Shown here in pieces: positions 29,558-55,103 of a stretch of DNA of 64,000 nucleotides. Below the pieces are notes generated by a model. The model worked only from the letters and a program-made list of their open reading frames with translations, was not told the origin of the DNA and made no database searches. Position 1 is the stretch's first letter; each line of letters opens with the position of its first letter. Source of the stretch: Urophycis tenuis (taxonomy: Eukaryota > Chordata > Actinopteri > Gadiformes > Phycidae); the NCBI GenBank assembly GCA_036785325.1, contig JAXIVH010000082.1, positions 161,647 to 225,646 of the forward strand, read 5' to 3'. The position numbers were made by a program, and so were the translations under genes.

Positions 29558-30012
29558 TGGCAGGGCAGTGAAGAGGAGGAGGTGGTCACCGGATCTTGTG
29601 CAGGGTAGTGAAGAGGAGGAGGTGGTCACTGGATCTTGTGCAGGGTAGTGAAGAGGAGGTGGTCACTGGATCTTGTGCAGGGTAGTAAAGAGGAGGCGGT
29701 CAGTGGATCTTGTGCAGGGTAGTGAAGAGGAGGAGGTGGTCAGTGGATCTTGTGCAGGGTAGTGAAGAGGAGGAGGTGGTCAGTGGATCTTGTGCAGGGT
29801 AGTGAAGAGGAGGAGGTGGTCAGTGGATCTTGTGCAGGGTAGTGAAGAGGAGGAGGTGGTCAGTGGATCTTGTGCAGGGTAGTGAAGAGGAGGCGGTCAG
29901 TGGATCTTGTGCAGGGTAGTGAAGAGGAGGTGGTCACTGGATCTTGTGCAGGGTAGTGAAGAGGAGGTGGTCACTGGACCGTGTGCAGGGTAGTGAAGAG
30001 GAGGTGGTCACT
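29558..30012 (-). repeat. 12-copy minisatellite grown from the TRIM stop-codon region
   Basis: Units of 37 or 40 bases on the gene strand (ACTACCCTGCACAAGATCCA, then GTGACCACCTCCTCTTC, with an optional extra CTC) repeat about 12 times directly after the TRIM coding end. The first, coding copy reads ACTGCCCTACACAGGATGAA GTGACC and includes the stop codon. It would lie in the 3' UTR. Confidence 0.9.
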
Positions 30013-31118
30013 TCATCCTGTGTAGGGCAGTGATGACAAGCGGCCCGTCATTCTTCCCATGGCGGTTTGTGCAGGGGCTAAAGAAGGGGTGGAGGTTCTC
30101 ACTGAAGGTGTCTGTGAAGGTGTAGATGTGGATCTTGGCACTGACGTTGTAGAAGGAGACCTGAGGGAGGAGGAACAAAGGAGAAACACGTCACACATTT
30201 TCACCCAGGGACACCATGTAAAATGTTGGGGGTCCCTAAAAATGTAGTAAAATGTTGTAAAATGTTTAGCTTATGCTGGAATCGACAGCTAGTACTTTTC
30301 TAATCAGAACATGACATACATTTTAAATGGTTCAACTTTTAAATTGTATAATGAAAGTATGAAGTAAATGTGAAGAATGTTAAACAGTCTAAACCAGTTT
30401 ACCTTATCAAATATAATAGAATGGATTCTACAATCTAATACAATCTACAGTGATGCCCTGCAGCAGCTGCGTGAGAAGGACCGGAGGTAGTGAGAATCTA
30501 CCCCTTGCTTTGAATTTGCCATCTACCCTTCAAAGAGCCAATCGCTCCAAACTCGCTCTCTTAACTACAGTTCCCATACTGCACCTGTCCCTTTTCGTAG
30601 TCCAAATAAACGCCAATCTTGTGGGGCGTCTGGGTGAGCTGGACATCTGTGCACGGCTCGGTGCGGAAGGCACACTTGTTCCTGAGAGGAGAAGCATGAG
30701 TTTGAACACACTCGCACCCATGGCATCGCTCCAGTGTAGCCCGACCGAACCGACGTGTTGTCATGCTTTACCTGTCCCTTAAGCTGAGGAACCAGTAGCC
30801 ATTGCTAGGGGTGACATCAATCTTCCCCTTCCTGTTGCTAGACTCACTGGCCACGCCCAGGTCCCAGTCCGACTTGCCGCTCACCTCCACCTGGTGCCCA
30901 CAAAACACCAAGTAAAACTTTATTAACACCATGTCGCACACACACGCACCTGCACACATGCGGACACACACACAGACACACACACACACATACACACACA
31001 CTCTCACCTCCCAGTAGTGTCTTCCTGAGTTGAAGGTCTCCCGTCCCAGAACACACACCACCCGGTCGAACCTCGCGGGTCCATCGGGTAGAAGCTGCAG
31101 GCGATCCCCGCATTTCAC

Positions 31119-31203
<85 letters not shown>

Positions 31204-32290
31204 GAACCAAGAACACTTGCTAAGTGGTGACGTCTTGATAATGAACTACACACTATAATGACGAACAGCATTCTGGTGGTTGTCGCCCTCTAGTGGTTAT
31301 CCTATGTATTTTTTTCCGCTTGGAGCTTCTCTATCAAAACAATAACAAAAGACTCAGTCCACGTGTTGTGTCAATCAAAGCATGTCACCTTCTTCAGGTC
31401 CTCTGACAGGATGAGCCTGGGGTGGGCGGTGCTTGAGTCTAGAGTCACGTCCACTGTCGAGAGAAGAAGATGAATATTAAAGAGATGGACACATACTTTC
31501 ACATGGAAGACATGCAAGGCAAGAGTTATTTTGTGATGTGAAAAATAAACATACCTGCATATTCCTGTATTCTCTTCACCTCTGCAAAAAGCACATTTCA
31601 TTATCTTGAATCTATTATTTCGTTGTTTTCTTATTATCAAATTCAAAAATGGTTAGACACAATAACAAGACAAAGCGAAACGTAGAGAAACATGTTTTAT
31701 TTCTCTGTAGGGATCCTTTCCACCAGCTCATTTTTGATTATGGCTGCCGCGTTCTCACTCATACTGGTACATTTTTATTCAGTATGTGACAATAAACTTC
31801 ATTGATTGATTGGTCAAATTCTAAAAATGGTTGTCTGCTTTGGTTTCTAGAACAAAAAATATCGGAAAATAGGGTCTAGGTGGAAAACATCCGAAGTTTT
31901 TCTTTAAGGTGGACTTATAATTTACTTACTGGGCTGGTTTCGGACTGGAGTGGATTCCACCACAGATGGAGGAAAACCTGGAGTAAAAAAACAAAAAAAA
32001 CATCAGATCACAAAATAAAGACGCTGTTGAAGCAAGAATATGTCATGTAATTGCAGCGCTCGCACAGTAGGGGGCGCCAGTGGACTGCAATTGTCAGGAT
32101 TGTAACGATCGTAATTAATTATGTAATTATTCTCTGAACAATACAACACAGTAAAGATTGAGGACAAGCATTCAAAGAGAACATTTAAAAAATATTTAAA
32201 TAGTTTAACACTATATTTATACTTATTTGTACATGTCTCTCTATACTAACTATCTCTGTGGTGCATCTCTATGTACTGTATATATCTATA

Positions 32291-32383
<93 letters not shown>

Positions 32384-33775
32384 CTTATATTGTAATACTT
32401 TTTTTCTTACGTTTTTTTTTATCCCCCTATATTTTTTTATATATTTTTTCCTTTGACTTAATGTTTATTCTGCACCAATTACACCAAGTCGATTTCCTTG
32501 TCAGTCCAAACCTACTTGGCAATAAACTTGATTCTGATTCTGACCATCTCTATAGTGGATATCCCTATGTACTGACCATCTCTATAATTGGAGCTCTGTG
32601 TACTGACCATCTCTATAGAGTCTATCTTTATGTACTTGCCATTATCTGCAACATTATTCAGTTGCTCCTGGAACTTCCCCACCAGAGCGGCCAGTGACTT
32701 ATAGATGGTTGCCGTTCCCAGTTCAAAGTTGGTGGACACCGCAGTCCAGTCTCTTGTTGGTGTCGGGCTGGCAAGGGCGGGGAAACTCTATAGAAGGGGG
32801 CGGAGCTCCGGTGTGAGTTTTATTTTTTTTTAATGAATCTGGCAGTCAACTGTGTACTAAAATAGGAGAGGAGATGGAGGATGAGGAGGAGAACGGATAG
32901 CGATGAGAGGAGAGACAAGAGGAGAGACAGAGGAGTGGAGAGGAAGAGAGAGGGAGGATGAATGCCACACACCTGGACGAAGTGTATGTGGTCTTCTGAT
33001 TGGCTGAGCTGGGAGAGGTCGTTGCTTCTGTTCTTCAGGGCGGAAATCTCCACCTCCAGCTGACGCATCAAAGCATCTGCCTGATGGTTAGCCGCCCTCC
33101 GGCTCACCTCCATCGCCTCCATCACTTCAGCCTGCGCCCGCTCCACCGCAGACGCCAGCTCCGAGAACATCCTCAAGCTGCCCGCCGTCTCTTGCTCCAT
33201 CGCCCTCTGAGGGCAGAGATGGGCATTACTTCAATGACGTGTATTTGAAATACATATTTTAACTACATTTTGTCATTCATGTTTGATCCAAGTGAAAGAG
33301 TCAAGATGGAATTTGTATCCCGATACATTTGGCCATATTAGTTTTGTATTTCACATACTTAAATTACTTTATTACAACAGTATCTGTGTATGACAATGAA
33401 ATAAGGATACAATATGTTTACATTATGCTGATACTTGTCGTTGTAAGCAGCAACCTTATTTAGTAGTTTTGACTGTTTGAGGAGGTATGTGTCACATGAC
33501 TTGCTGTATGTTCTGACGTGTCAGTGCTTTCTATGGTGCTTTTTATGGTATCACTGTGCTCACGAATTCTAGAATTCGTCATTAGTTTGGACAGACTTAG
33601 TGAGGATGTATTTGTATGAGTGAGCATGTGAGAGCGAAAGTGTGTGTGTGAGAGTGAGAGTGTACGTGTGTTACCTGCAGTTCAGTCACTGACAACTTGA
33701 TCTCTTCCATCTTCCTCATTCTCTGTGTGATCATGTCCTGAATGTGTTGCTGTAACACACCCAGCCTGGTCTGTG

Positions 33776-33817
<42 letters not shown>

Positions 33818-35548
33818 CATCACTACATGTACCAATTCGTTTGATCTAAACGTCAAACGCTCTCCTCGTCCTCCTGCTGTCCTCCAACCTTGTTCTCTAT
33901 CCATTCGGTTTCCACGGAGACGGTGTCATGCCCCTGGTGCTCAATGACCTGACACTCTGGACAGATGCACACTCCGTCACTCCTGCAGTACACCTGTAAC
34001 CAGGGAGGCATCACCAAGGTAACCTCATTATCCCCACAGCAACCAAACAACACCATCACCACAGAATTAGCACACTGAATACACAACAACACAATTACAA
34101 AACCCGCCACACTAACACAACAACATCGACTGCTACAACGCAACCCCGGCACAGAGGCTCACCTTCACTGACGTAGCTACACAACTACCCCAGCACAACA
34201 CGAACATAGCACACCACAACTACACCACCAACAACCCCGTCGCCAACGCGACAACACAGCACTGCAGCCACTATGCTACCATGGCAACACCATCATCACC
34301 AGGTGAACCCCGTGGCAGCAGGGCTGATAATGAGAGTTGTACCGTGAAGCCTCTGCCGTGGGTCTGGCAGACTGGGAGTTTCTGGCCGTCCCCCACCCCA
34401 CTCAGTGTGAAGCGTCTGCGACCGCCTGTGCGGGGCATGATGGGCAGGGGCAGGAGGGAGTGGCCCGGGCTCTTGGACATGAGGGACAGAGGGCTCTCGG
34501 TGGGCATGGACGACCCCAGCGAGGAGGTCAGCGAGGACACGGACACCAGGATGGGGATTGCTTTCAAAGTAAAACCACCAGGAAGCAGGAAATTAGGGCA
34601 AGTTAAGGGACGTCAAAGATGTACATTTAACTTTCATCTCTGATGGTCTGAAGACACCTTTGATATGTTAATGTATGTTTACATATACATATATATGCAT
34701 ATATTTATCTAAATGTAAGAATCTAGCCTGATCCAGTACTCACAAGGGTCCTGAGGTTCAGAGTCCAACATCCCTGAACCTCGAGTCTTTGAATGTCTCC
34801 CCCTCCGGTCATCCTGCATGCGACCCGCTCCTCCACCATCCACTCCCTCTGCTCCGATCCAGTTTTCGCAGCTTCCTCTGCCCTCCTGGCTCCCCCCATA
34901 CCCTGCTCCACCTGGCCCCAGCATGGACTTGAACTGCTCGGTGATCTCCTTCAGGGTCCGGTTGATCTGCAAGTCTGGGCGCTTCAGGAACGCCTTCTTA
35001 CAGAGAGGACACAGGTACACCTAGAGGAGAAGGGAGGAAGGCAGAGGAGAGGAGGAGCGAGGAGAGAAAAGCCATTATAACCATAAAGGGGCATTTAGCA
35101 GACGCTAAGGGGCATTTAGCAGACGACATGTGGACAGTTGGAGGAGGGGGATCGAGGGGATCGAACCGCCGACCCTACGGTTGGTGGACGACCCGCTTTG
35201 TCCACCCACTCTACACACTGAGCTACTGCCGCCCCACCCCCATTACCATTACTCTAAATGTAGCGATAAAGACAGATAGAGTGACAGACAGGTAGCGAGA
35301 AAGACAGATAGAGTGACAGACAGGTAGCGAGAAAGACAGATAGAGTGACAGACAGGTAGCGAGACAGACAGTTGGACGGTTACAACATCTACAACACAAA
35401 CATGTACCTTGGCTCCATCCCAGTAGTGGTTGATGCAGCCCATACAGAAGGTGTGTCCACAGGGCGTGGAAGAGGGGTTAGTAAACACATCCAGACAGAT
35501 GGAACACTGGAACTGTTCATCAGATAGGAAGCTACCCAGTGACGACAT
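30008..35548 (-). CDS. TRIM-family E3 ubiquitin ligase (RING, B-box, coiled coil, PRY-SPRY), bloodthirsty-like
   Basis: Exons: 35548-35408, 35020-34744, 34560-34343, 33993-33889, 33770-33675, 33206-32973, 32787-32640, 31977-31930, 31581-31555, 31453-31389, 31118-31008, 30890-30772, 30681-30585, 30160-30008; 1839 nt, 612 aa. RING: Cys15, Cys18, Cys30, His32, Cys35, Cys38, Cys51, Cys54. B-box 2: Cys204, His207, Cys215, Asp218, Cys223, Cys226, His231, His234. A coiled coil (about 240-405) includes the 96- and 234-nt exons usual in this family. PRY-SPRY starts at VDVTLDSSTAHP (about 435) and runs past YPFFSP-like HPFFSP. Such proteins ubiquitinate targets recognised by SPRY, often in antiviral or inflammatory signalling; the substrate here is unknown. 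Oddities are a low-complexity insert of about 145 residues between RING and B-box, a GC donor after exon 7, and a 48-nt in-phase exon 8. The exact orthologue is not assignable. Confidence 0.92.
31121..31200. repeat. (CA)n at TRIM intron 10 acceptor
   Basis: Pure CA run (GT on the transcript) touching the acceptor of the exon that starts at 31118. Confidence 0.9.
32284..32380. repeat. (TATC)n(TA)n compound microsatellite
   Basis: TATC/CTAT tetranucleotides run into about 42 bases of pure TA, within TRIM intron 7. Confidence 0.95.
32460..32550 (+). repeat. LINE 3'-end fragment
   Basis: The stretch CCAATTACACCAAGTCGA...AATAAACTTGATTCTGATTC matches the one at 41988-42065. A conserved end with a TTCTGA-type tail indicates a truncated non-LTR retrotransposon. 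Confidence 0.6.
35090..35240 (-). mobile_element. tRNA-derived SINE
   Basis: Minus strand reads GGGGCGGCAGTAGCTCAGTG (A box) and GGTCGGCGGTTCGATCCC (B box). The 3' part contains two short repeats of GCATTTAGCAGACG. It lies in TRIM intron 1. Confidence 0.7.
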
Positions 35549-36722
35549 CCTGTCAGAGAGAGAGAGAGGGAGAGAGCATATTTACAATTCAGTCTGACTG
35601 GCAGAGACTGGCAGTCACTTCTGGTAAACATCAAAGCAGTTTGGCATCCTGCTGAATAAATGTGTCAATCAATCACTTTCTGTATATGTAAAGATGAACT
35701 ATGAATACTAATCTATGAAGGTGTCCTTGATCAGGAGAAACCTTAAGAAAGGAAGGAAGAAATAAATAAATATGAGAAGCAGTGAAATGGAGAGCAAAAC
35801 TTTAGTTTTATTTTGATGTGCTTCAAACGTTATTTCAAATGAATGAGTACAATTTAAACTAAAGTAGCTTAAAGGTAATGGCTGATCGCAAAACTTTATT
35901 AACTCCAAACAGTTGAAACAAGAAATGAACAAAAGTGTGTCGGTAAAATGACACAAAATATCCTGCAGTAAAGTACAGATGCTCTAGATTTTTTAGAGCT
36001 GTTTTCATACCACATTCCTTTAGTTAGTTTATCTGTGACATCACAACCTAGGGTTGACAAAAAATGTTGCTCTGTGCCCTCCCTTCTTCTCGGTCTCTCT
36101 CTCCCTCTACCCCTTGCTGTCTCCCCCTTCCCTCTCAGTGATTTCGCTCCCCATCTCTCTCACTCTCTCCCCCCTCACTCCCATCTCTCTGCCTTTCTCC
36201 CCCTCTCTGTCCCTTTCTCCCTTCTCATGCTTTTTCTCCTCACCCCCCCTTGTCCCCCATCTTTTTCTCCCCCCTCTCACCTCCCAACCTCTCTCCCTTT
36301 TTCACCCCTCTCTCTCCCCTTCCTCTCTTTCTTTCCATTTTTCTGTCTCAGTCTCCCCCCCCCCCCCCATCCTCCTCATATTAGCAGCCAGGTGACCCAG
36401 GACCATACCTGTTCACCCAGGTGAGACGTGAGCTCAGGCGCTCAGGTGTTGAGGTCCAGGTGATACCCCTGGTCACTTGAGTGAGTGTGAATGTAATCCA
36501 GGTGCGCGCACAGAGGGGTTTCTTCTCTTCTCTCTACTCCGGTCTTGTCCCTCTCTGTATATCCTCCCTTTCGGTCCACGGCCCTCCGATGTTGGAAAAG
36601 GGGAGGGCTCCCTGTCTCATTTATCCCTTTCTACCTGCCCCCGAAAGCCCCGCCCACCTGGCTGAGTGCCTGGTTAATGTGGCCAGACTGGTTTAGAATA
36701 GTTCTTATTAACACACACTTGT

Positions 36723-36770
<48 letters not shown>

Positions 36771-37027
36771 ATACTGGTTTGGGCATTGGGGGAAATCTTT
36801 CCTTTCTTTTGTTTAAAACAAAGCTTGTTTTCACACTTTAACCCCCAAACTATATGTTGTACGATATGGGAACTGTATTATCATGACACAACACAACACT
36901 AGACTACACACACTAGCACCAAACTAACTAAGGATCTCAGGAGTACACTTATGGAGAATTTGCATCACCACAGTGACCCTCGCCTGAGCGTCACCCTCTC
37001 CCTGAGGATGTAGAAGAAGAAGAAGAA

Positions 37028-37303
37028 TTACTCATTTGATCCCGTGAGGGAAATTTGGTCTTCTGCATTTAACCCCCTCGTGAATTAGTGACACACTCAG
37101 TGATGGTGAAGCACACAGTGAGGTGAAGCACACACTTAAACCCGATGCAGTGAGCTGCCTGCAACAGCGGCGCTCGGGGAGCAGTGAGGGGTTAGGTGCC
37201 TTGCTCAAGGGCACTTCAGCCGCGCACACTGGTCGGGGTTGGAACCAGCCACCCTCCGGTTACAAATCCGAAGTCCTAACCAGTAGGCCGCGGCTGCCCC
37301 CCA
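37028..37303 (-). mobile_element. tRNA-derived SINE
   Basis: Read on the minus strand: GGGGCAGCCGCGGCCTACTG, a TTAGGACTTCGGATTTGTAA anticodon-arm region, and B box GGTTCCAACC. A body containing CCTTGAGCAAGGCACCTAAC follows, typical of teleost SINEs. Confidence 0.7.
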
Positions 37304-37544
37304 ATGTAACGTTGGTCCTTGCTACACTGTGGTAAAGGATATGCTCTCACCTGGTATTTTTTATGGTCCAAAGAAAGGGGAAGGTTCTGCTGCCTGGCAC
37401 TCTAGTCCCCGCAGCGTCACGCAGGCCAGGAATAGCCATCCTTATCTGCATTCTTTACACCCGATCAGACTGAAGGAGGAACAGCGGCGGTTGTGGGAAC
37501 GTGCTCCACAGGCTGAAGCAAATGGACATGAACATGCACTGATT

Positions 37545-37680
37545 ATAATGTGTGTGTGTGGGTGCACGTGTGCATGTGCCTGTGTGTGTGTGTGTGTGTG
37601 TGTGTGGGTGCGCGTGTGCATGTGCATGTGCCTGTGTGTGTGTGTGTGTGTGTGTGAGTGCATGTGTGTGCGTGTGAAGG
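37545..37680. repeat. GT/CATG compound repeat
   Basis: Two tandem blocks of (GT)n plus GGGTGCRCGTGTGCATGTGC, a duplicated unit of about 60 bases. Confidence 0.8.
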
Positions 37681-40421
37681 CATGTTGCTTTGTTGTGCAC
37701 GAACCATGCAAGGATGCATAGGTCCACACGAGGGGAGGCCTCAAAGCTGCCATTTAAACCCTCATCCCACCTCTCCCAAAAAACAAATGAATATAATTAT
37801 ACGTCAGGCAGATGCCAGCAGTGGCTGCCGGCCAAAAGGGAGCATGGGAACACAGTGTTTTCCGATACAGTACATTTGAAATATGAATCATTATGTTTTG
37901 AAGAGAAGTCTGTTTGCACACAGCATCATTCATTGAGCCAATCAGCGGCCTCGAATCCAACGCCTAAAAGACCGTCTGTCGGTGGTGTCACCTCAAGCTA
38001 CAGGGCTTCAGCCGGCCCGCAAGGTCTTCTCCTTTCATGTGCGCGTGAACGCAAGAGTAAACACTTGGTATGGGAGGATAGTACAATGGGTTGTCAGCAT
38101 TTTCAACAGCAATCCGAGACGGTGCCTGCAGTTAAGAGATGTGGCCTTGGAACAGCGAACGCAGGTCCGACCCTCATGTTGGTACAAGCAATAATTATCA
38201 TGCCTGTCCTATCTGTCTTGCTGAAGTGCCTTTGAGCTAGCCATCAGATCTATGTCGCTTTTCTCATGAGCGTATGTTCAGAGCGTATGTTCAGTGGTTG
38301 AACAGGCGAAAGGCCCCGGGGGGAAGCGTTCTGTGGTTCATGCCGTCTTTGGGTGTACGTAACCAACGTTCTGTTGGTTACAGGCAGACCAGAGTTCTAG
38401 ACCCACAGGATATCTTTTGGGACATCGCCACAGCGATGACGGATGACATTGCAACAACATTTCCAGGTTGATCGGTATCGAGCCACATAACAACGCTGCC
38501 TTATAAGCAAGCAGCAGCCGGACCGGCAAGATGATTACAATAGCACGTTCCACGACTTTGAAGAACATTCTGAAGCATTCTGGAACATTCCGAAACGCCA
38601 ACAGGCTGAACCAGGAAGTAAACCCCCAGCACATTGGCCCACTTTGCCTCCAGCCACCAGCTCTTGTATTCTCTAGATTCCTGTATGTCTTTATCATGCC
38701 AGTATGACCAAGCAGACGCAGCAACACACCCTTGCTGTTACTAACTCCACTTCCAGAACACCAGTTTGTGTTTGCTTGAAAATAAGCGTGTTGTCATCAA
38801 AACACTCCCCACAGAGGGAGAACAACCATATTTGGCATACTCAGTCGGGTTGAGAATGTTTGTATTGAGTAGTAGTTAAATGTTAATGTGTGCAGTCCGG
38901 TTTATTTACACATACTTCACTAAACCACTCAAGTGAGAGAGAGGGAGAGATTGTCACGGTGGAAGTCTCCAGTCCTGTACTAAGAACCGTCATTAGGCTA
39001 ACTCTAACCTTTACTGTTCACACATATAATTATCTGTTAAGAGTACTGCTTTGAACTTTGACCCAGCCATCAGCCCAACAGAGGAACACAGGAGAACCCT
39101 TTAGGGCCAGAAGGAATTGGAAAGTTGATATAGTGTCTGAATGCAGCTAGGTATAGCGAGGCGTATTTGAATACACACTTGCCCATACCACCCAATGATT
39201 TATTACATCTTCTGTCTCAGGTCCATGACAAGTCTTTAGAAATCCTTTGATCTTGTCAACGTATTAAGCTGTGACATGAGCAACACACTGCAACAGGGGG
39301 AATGCACCATAAAGCTAGTCTATAAACTGTGAAACTAGTTACGGAATCGCCTTAGTCAGGTGTCCGATTTGTCAACTGTGCTGAGCTACTGAATGCTACG
39401 ATTTCTTTTGCCATGCGGCTTTAAATTGTTTCCATGGCAAGCAACGATTTCTGTTCATCCACGATTTCTGGTCTAAGCAAGAGGAGACAATGATTCAGCC
39501 TTTGACGTTGTGTCGGACAGCATCATTGTTTAATGCCGATGAAACCAGCAATGGACTCGTCCACAGATGATATCATTGTTTCGGCTTCCTTCTTCCTACT
39601 TATCGCTGTTCGTTCCCAGCAGTCCATAGAAAAGGCTTATCAGGTCACCTCTTGTGAGCATCACTTATCCAAACGGTAAACATGTTAAACGTTTGTACAC
39701 AGTCATATCAGTTGATTAATGCGACACACCCAGCCCTTTTGGCAAATGTTTGCATAACTTAATGTCTCAGTCCGGGGAATCTGAATCAGAGAGGTGGACG
39801 ATGAGTTAATTTCCCACCAACGGCCAATTACGGAAAGCTAATCTAATCAAAATAAACTTGAGTGAACGAGTGCAAACAAAAGCCTGACATTGTTTGTTTT
39901 AAGGAGTGAGTGGCTGGCTCACTCCTTAAAACTGTCTGAATATAAAACAAATGTCCCACCATAGCTTTAACCCCCTACTACATGATGGTTCCAATCTTGG
40001 TTCTGAACACTAGCTGGGGGGACGGGATGACAGTCAGACTGTAGGACATGATATGGACCAACATGATACCTGCAGCCACGCCCCGGCCTACAGACGATGA
40101 AGCAAACAAACTGTCACAACACCTATCTGTCATCAGCGAGTGGGAGTGTTCGTCCTTGTCATGGAATTTTTCTCCAAAGCACTTTCAGGTTTCTTCAACT
40201 GGGGATTCAAGATGTCTAACTTTGTCTTTTAAAAGTAGCAACACTAAACCCTAATTAGACCTGACCCCTAAGTAGAAACACTTAACCCGAATGTAGCATC
40301 ATCACCTAACCCATAATGTAGAAACTTATCCCTAATGTAGAATCAATCACCTAATCAGAATTTAGAGTCAGTGTTAGGGTAAGCTTATCTTAAAAAGACA
40401 ATAGCAGTGATATGAGTTTAA

Positions 40422-41354
40422 GGCCCAATCTCAATTCTCTATCTTACCCCTTCCCCTTGGTTTTGCGCGTTCACGTGAGACCAAGGGCTATCTCAATTCT
40501 CATTTCGACCGAGGGGTAGGGCCAAGGGGAAACCAAGTAAGATCGGGAGCTTACTTGAAACCAAGGGGTACCCATTACAATGCGCAACCGGCAACAATCG
40601 CGGCCGGATCTCAACGAGAGTCACATAAATGTAAGTAAGAAGTATTTTCGGCTGAAATAATTGATTTAAAATTTACGACAGTATTCTTTTGTGCTCTAAA
40701 CAGTCCTGTACCTATATATTTGCAACCATATTCTTAATCGAAACTTTTTTGAAAATCGATATGCGAACGTTACATTGCTGAGTGCACAACTACACATTTC
40801 TCTGACTAGCAATGAACTCCATGCATGTCTAGTTTACTAAACACAATTAGCAGCGAATTCCGTTTGGTATCAGTGTAGACAACTAGAGACAAATCGATAC
40901 GTGCTTTACATATATCGTCCTTTTTCACACAAGAACGCCGGAGGAAACCCGGCAGCTGATACGTTTTCGGCACGAAAACGAGCAGAAATTTCTGAAATCA
41001 AAATACGCTAAATCAAAATACGCTTCAAAGCAAATGTGGGAGTGAGTCATGTGGTCAATGTTGTAGCCATTCATAATTGTAAATAAAGACATGTTGGTTA
41101 ACAAAGACATTGTTTCTGAACATCAATGAAATTCAAAACCGTATTAACTGAAAAAGATACAAAACACCATGCAGTGTGTATAACAAATTGTCAATATTTT
41201 GTCGTCAATATATGATGACGTAACCGTAACGAGTGTTGTCTCAATTCATAGGGGCATGTAGCCCTTACCCCTCTGTTTCAAGGGCCAAGACGTAGGGGAA
41301 GGGGAAGGGCCAAGGGGAAGGGGAAGGGGTAAGATAGAGAATTGAGATTGGGCC
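40422..41354. mobile_element. PIF/Harbinger-like element (TAA target duplication)
   Basis: 933 bp with terminal inverted repeats starting GGCCCAATCTCAATTCTCTA and continuing about 45 bases (ATCTTACCCCTTCCCCTT). TAA lies at both flanks (40419-40421, 41355-41357). The inner part repeats CCAAGGGGAA motifs. No transposase frame, so it is non-autonomous. Superfamily inferred from the 3-bp TAA duplication. Confidence 0.7.
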
Positions 41355-41586
41355 TAAGTTTCTGCTCTGCCTACCCTTTTGGTTTAATACAAACACAAGC
41401 TAAGGAATAACATGGGATATACGGAGTACAAATACACTGTCAAACAACACAGAGCCAAAATACCTAATTTGGATATTGTAAATTCATGGAAATATCGCCA
41501 TTGTCTATTGAAAGTCATTTGCACTTAATACCTTTTAATGCATTAATTACAACTCTGAATTGACATCTGAAATCCAACACATCAAA

Positions 41587-41592
41587 TTTATT
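41587..41592 (-). terminator. tkfc: Candidate tkfc poly(A) signal
   Basis: AATAAA on the minus strand about 130 bases past the stop codon at 41719. Confidence 0.4.
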
Positions 41593-41718
41593 TGGGGTTC
41601 TTAAGCTATTATTCTGGTTTATGGAGGAAACTGCTAATTGTTTTTGGTGCTTAATCGTCATACTTCATATACTATAGTGTATATTACTATAATATAGTGA
41701 TTTGTATTTTGAACTGTA

Positions 41719-55103
<13,385 letters not shown>

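Larger units (their letters stand above)
35549..40421. other. Intergenic stretch between TRIM and tkfc; no gene recognised
   Basis: Pyrimidine-rich DNA at 36080-36370, (CA)n at 36725-36765, a SINE at 37028-37303, and GT blocks at 37545-37680. From 37700 to 40420 the sequence is ordinary complexity. A 181-codon frame at 37690-38235 has no recognisable domain. TRIM 5' UTR exons may lie in the first kilobase. Confidence 0.55.

Noticed and set aside
29558..30012. CRISPR-like array
   Set aside because: Units are contiguous with no unique spacers, and the setting is a vertebrate gene 3' end; it is a minisatellite.
34281..34643. Plus-strand 120-codon frame opposite TRIM exon 3
   Set aside because: Shadow of the minus-strand exon, which has the B-box cysteines and matching splice phases.
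37690..38235. 181-codon open frame on the plus strand
   Set aside because: No domain, no splice context and no recognised homologue. The length is somewhat unusual but not enough to call a gene.
38338..38727. 129-codon frame on the minus strand
   Set aside because: Composition and sequence suggest nothing recognisable; overlaps other random frames.
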